This document shows positions 32,457 through 32,506 of a stretch of 32,506 nucleotides of DNA, piece after piece. Both the position numbers and the translations under genes were made by a program. The DNA lies in contig JAVHQT010000082.1 in the NCBI GenBank assembly GCA_036171275.1, positions 1 to 32,506 on the forward strand, read 5' to 3'. Positions within the stretch are counted from its first letter, which is position 1. The number at the start of each line of letters is the position of its first letter. The DNA is from PALSA-1006 sp036171275. GTDB lineage: Bacteria; Pseudomonadota; Gammaproteobacteria; Burkholderiales; Gallionellaceae. The notes under the pieces were generated by a model that saw nothing but the letters and a program-made list of their open reading frames with translations, made no database searches and was not told the origin of the DNA.

Positions 32457-32506
32457 GGAGAGGTGGCCGAGAGGTCGAAGGCACGCCCCTGCTAAGGGCG
32501 CATACG
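32457..32506 (+). tRNA. tRNA-Ser(GCU), 3' end cut by window edge
   Basis: The 5' half begins GGAGAGGTGGCCGAG, typical of bacterial tRNA-Ser. The anticodon arm is a 5-bp stem CGCCC/GGGCG around loop CTGCTAA, with anticodon GCT at 32491-32493, reading AGC/AGU codons. The variable arm, T arm and acceptor 3' strand lie beyond the window. Confidence 0.94.

Noticed and set aside
1..32506. CRISPR arrays, insertion-sequence transposases, rRNA
   Set aside because: I saw no regularly spaced direct repeats, no transposase motifs with terminal repeats and no rRNA signature in the window.

Overview
The window looks like chromosomal DNA of a betaproteobacterium, most likely Nitrosomonadales/Gallionellales-like. 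This rests on recognising protein families, not on a database search. The pointers are the FdxA type (7Fe ferredoxin), a stand-alone AddB-like PD-(D/E)XK nuclease of the kind common in Betaproteobacteria, hrcA next to hemH, the squalene genes hpnCDE, an MSHA-type pilus assembly cluster, and full-length glutamine-dependent NAD synthetase. Base composition is near balanced to slightly AT-rich, and most genes are housekeeping.

Layout. 1-3747 (minus): a partial ferrochelatase gene (hemH, running off the left edge), hrcA, and a three-domain HDOD-REC-GGDEF signalling protein. 3748-4360 is an intergenic stretch with a long inverted repeat. 4361-7332 (plus): fdxA, overlapped by the AddB-like nuclease. 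7414-13530 (minus): hpnE, hpnD and hpnC (farnesyl diphosphate to squalene, feeding hopanoids), a TusA-like/rhodanese sulfur-transfer pair, a BaiN/YhiN-type flavoprotein and dnaQ. 13923-15152 (plus): an OmpA-family outer-membrane protein with a pentapeptide-repeat linker, closed by a strong terminator. 15530-17647 (plus): a large unrecognised membrane protein with an EF-hand loop. 17932-19536: nadE. 19911-26442: a tightly overlapping operon mshI-pilN-like-mshJ-mshK-mshL-mshM-mshN, which encodes the inner-membrane platform, secretin and accessory ATPase but no pilins, mshE or mshG. 26939-29627: serS and an RsmB-like rRNA m5C methyltransferase. 29881-32156: an accessory-looking segment with a secreted hypothetical protein, a glycine-rich membrane protein and a divergent XRE regulator sharing a symmetric operator-like region. 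The window ends inside a tRNA-Ser(GCU) gene with a consensus promoter.

A decayed family of REP/BIME-like intergenic elements recurs at several gene borders. Its cores resemble CCGTTCG..., TTCGCCCTGAG and TAACCTATTGATT, in both orientations. One copy (17699-17876) carries an extra hairpin block, and a piece of the same motif lies inside the nuclease coding region.

The best candidates for something undescribed are the divergent XRE / glycine-rich membrane protein / secreted protein module next to tRNA-Ser, and the EF-hand membrane protein at 15530-17647. Neither function can be named from sequence alone.
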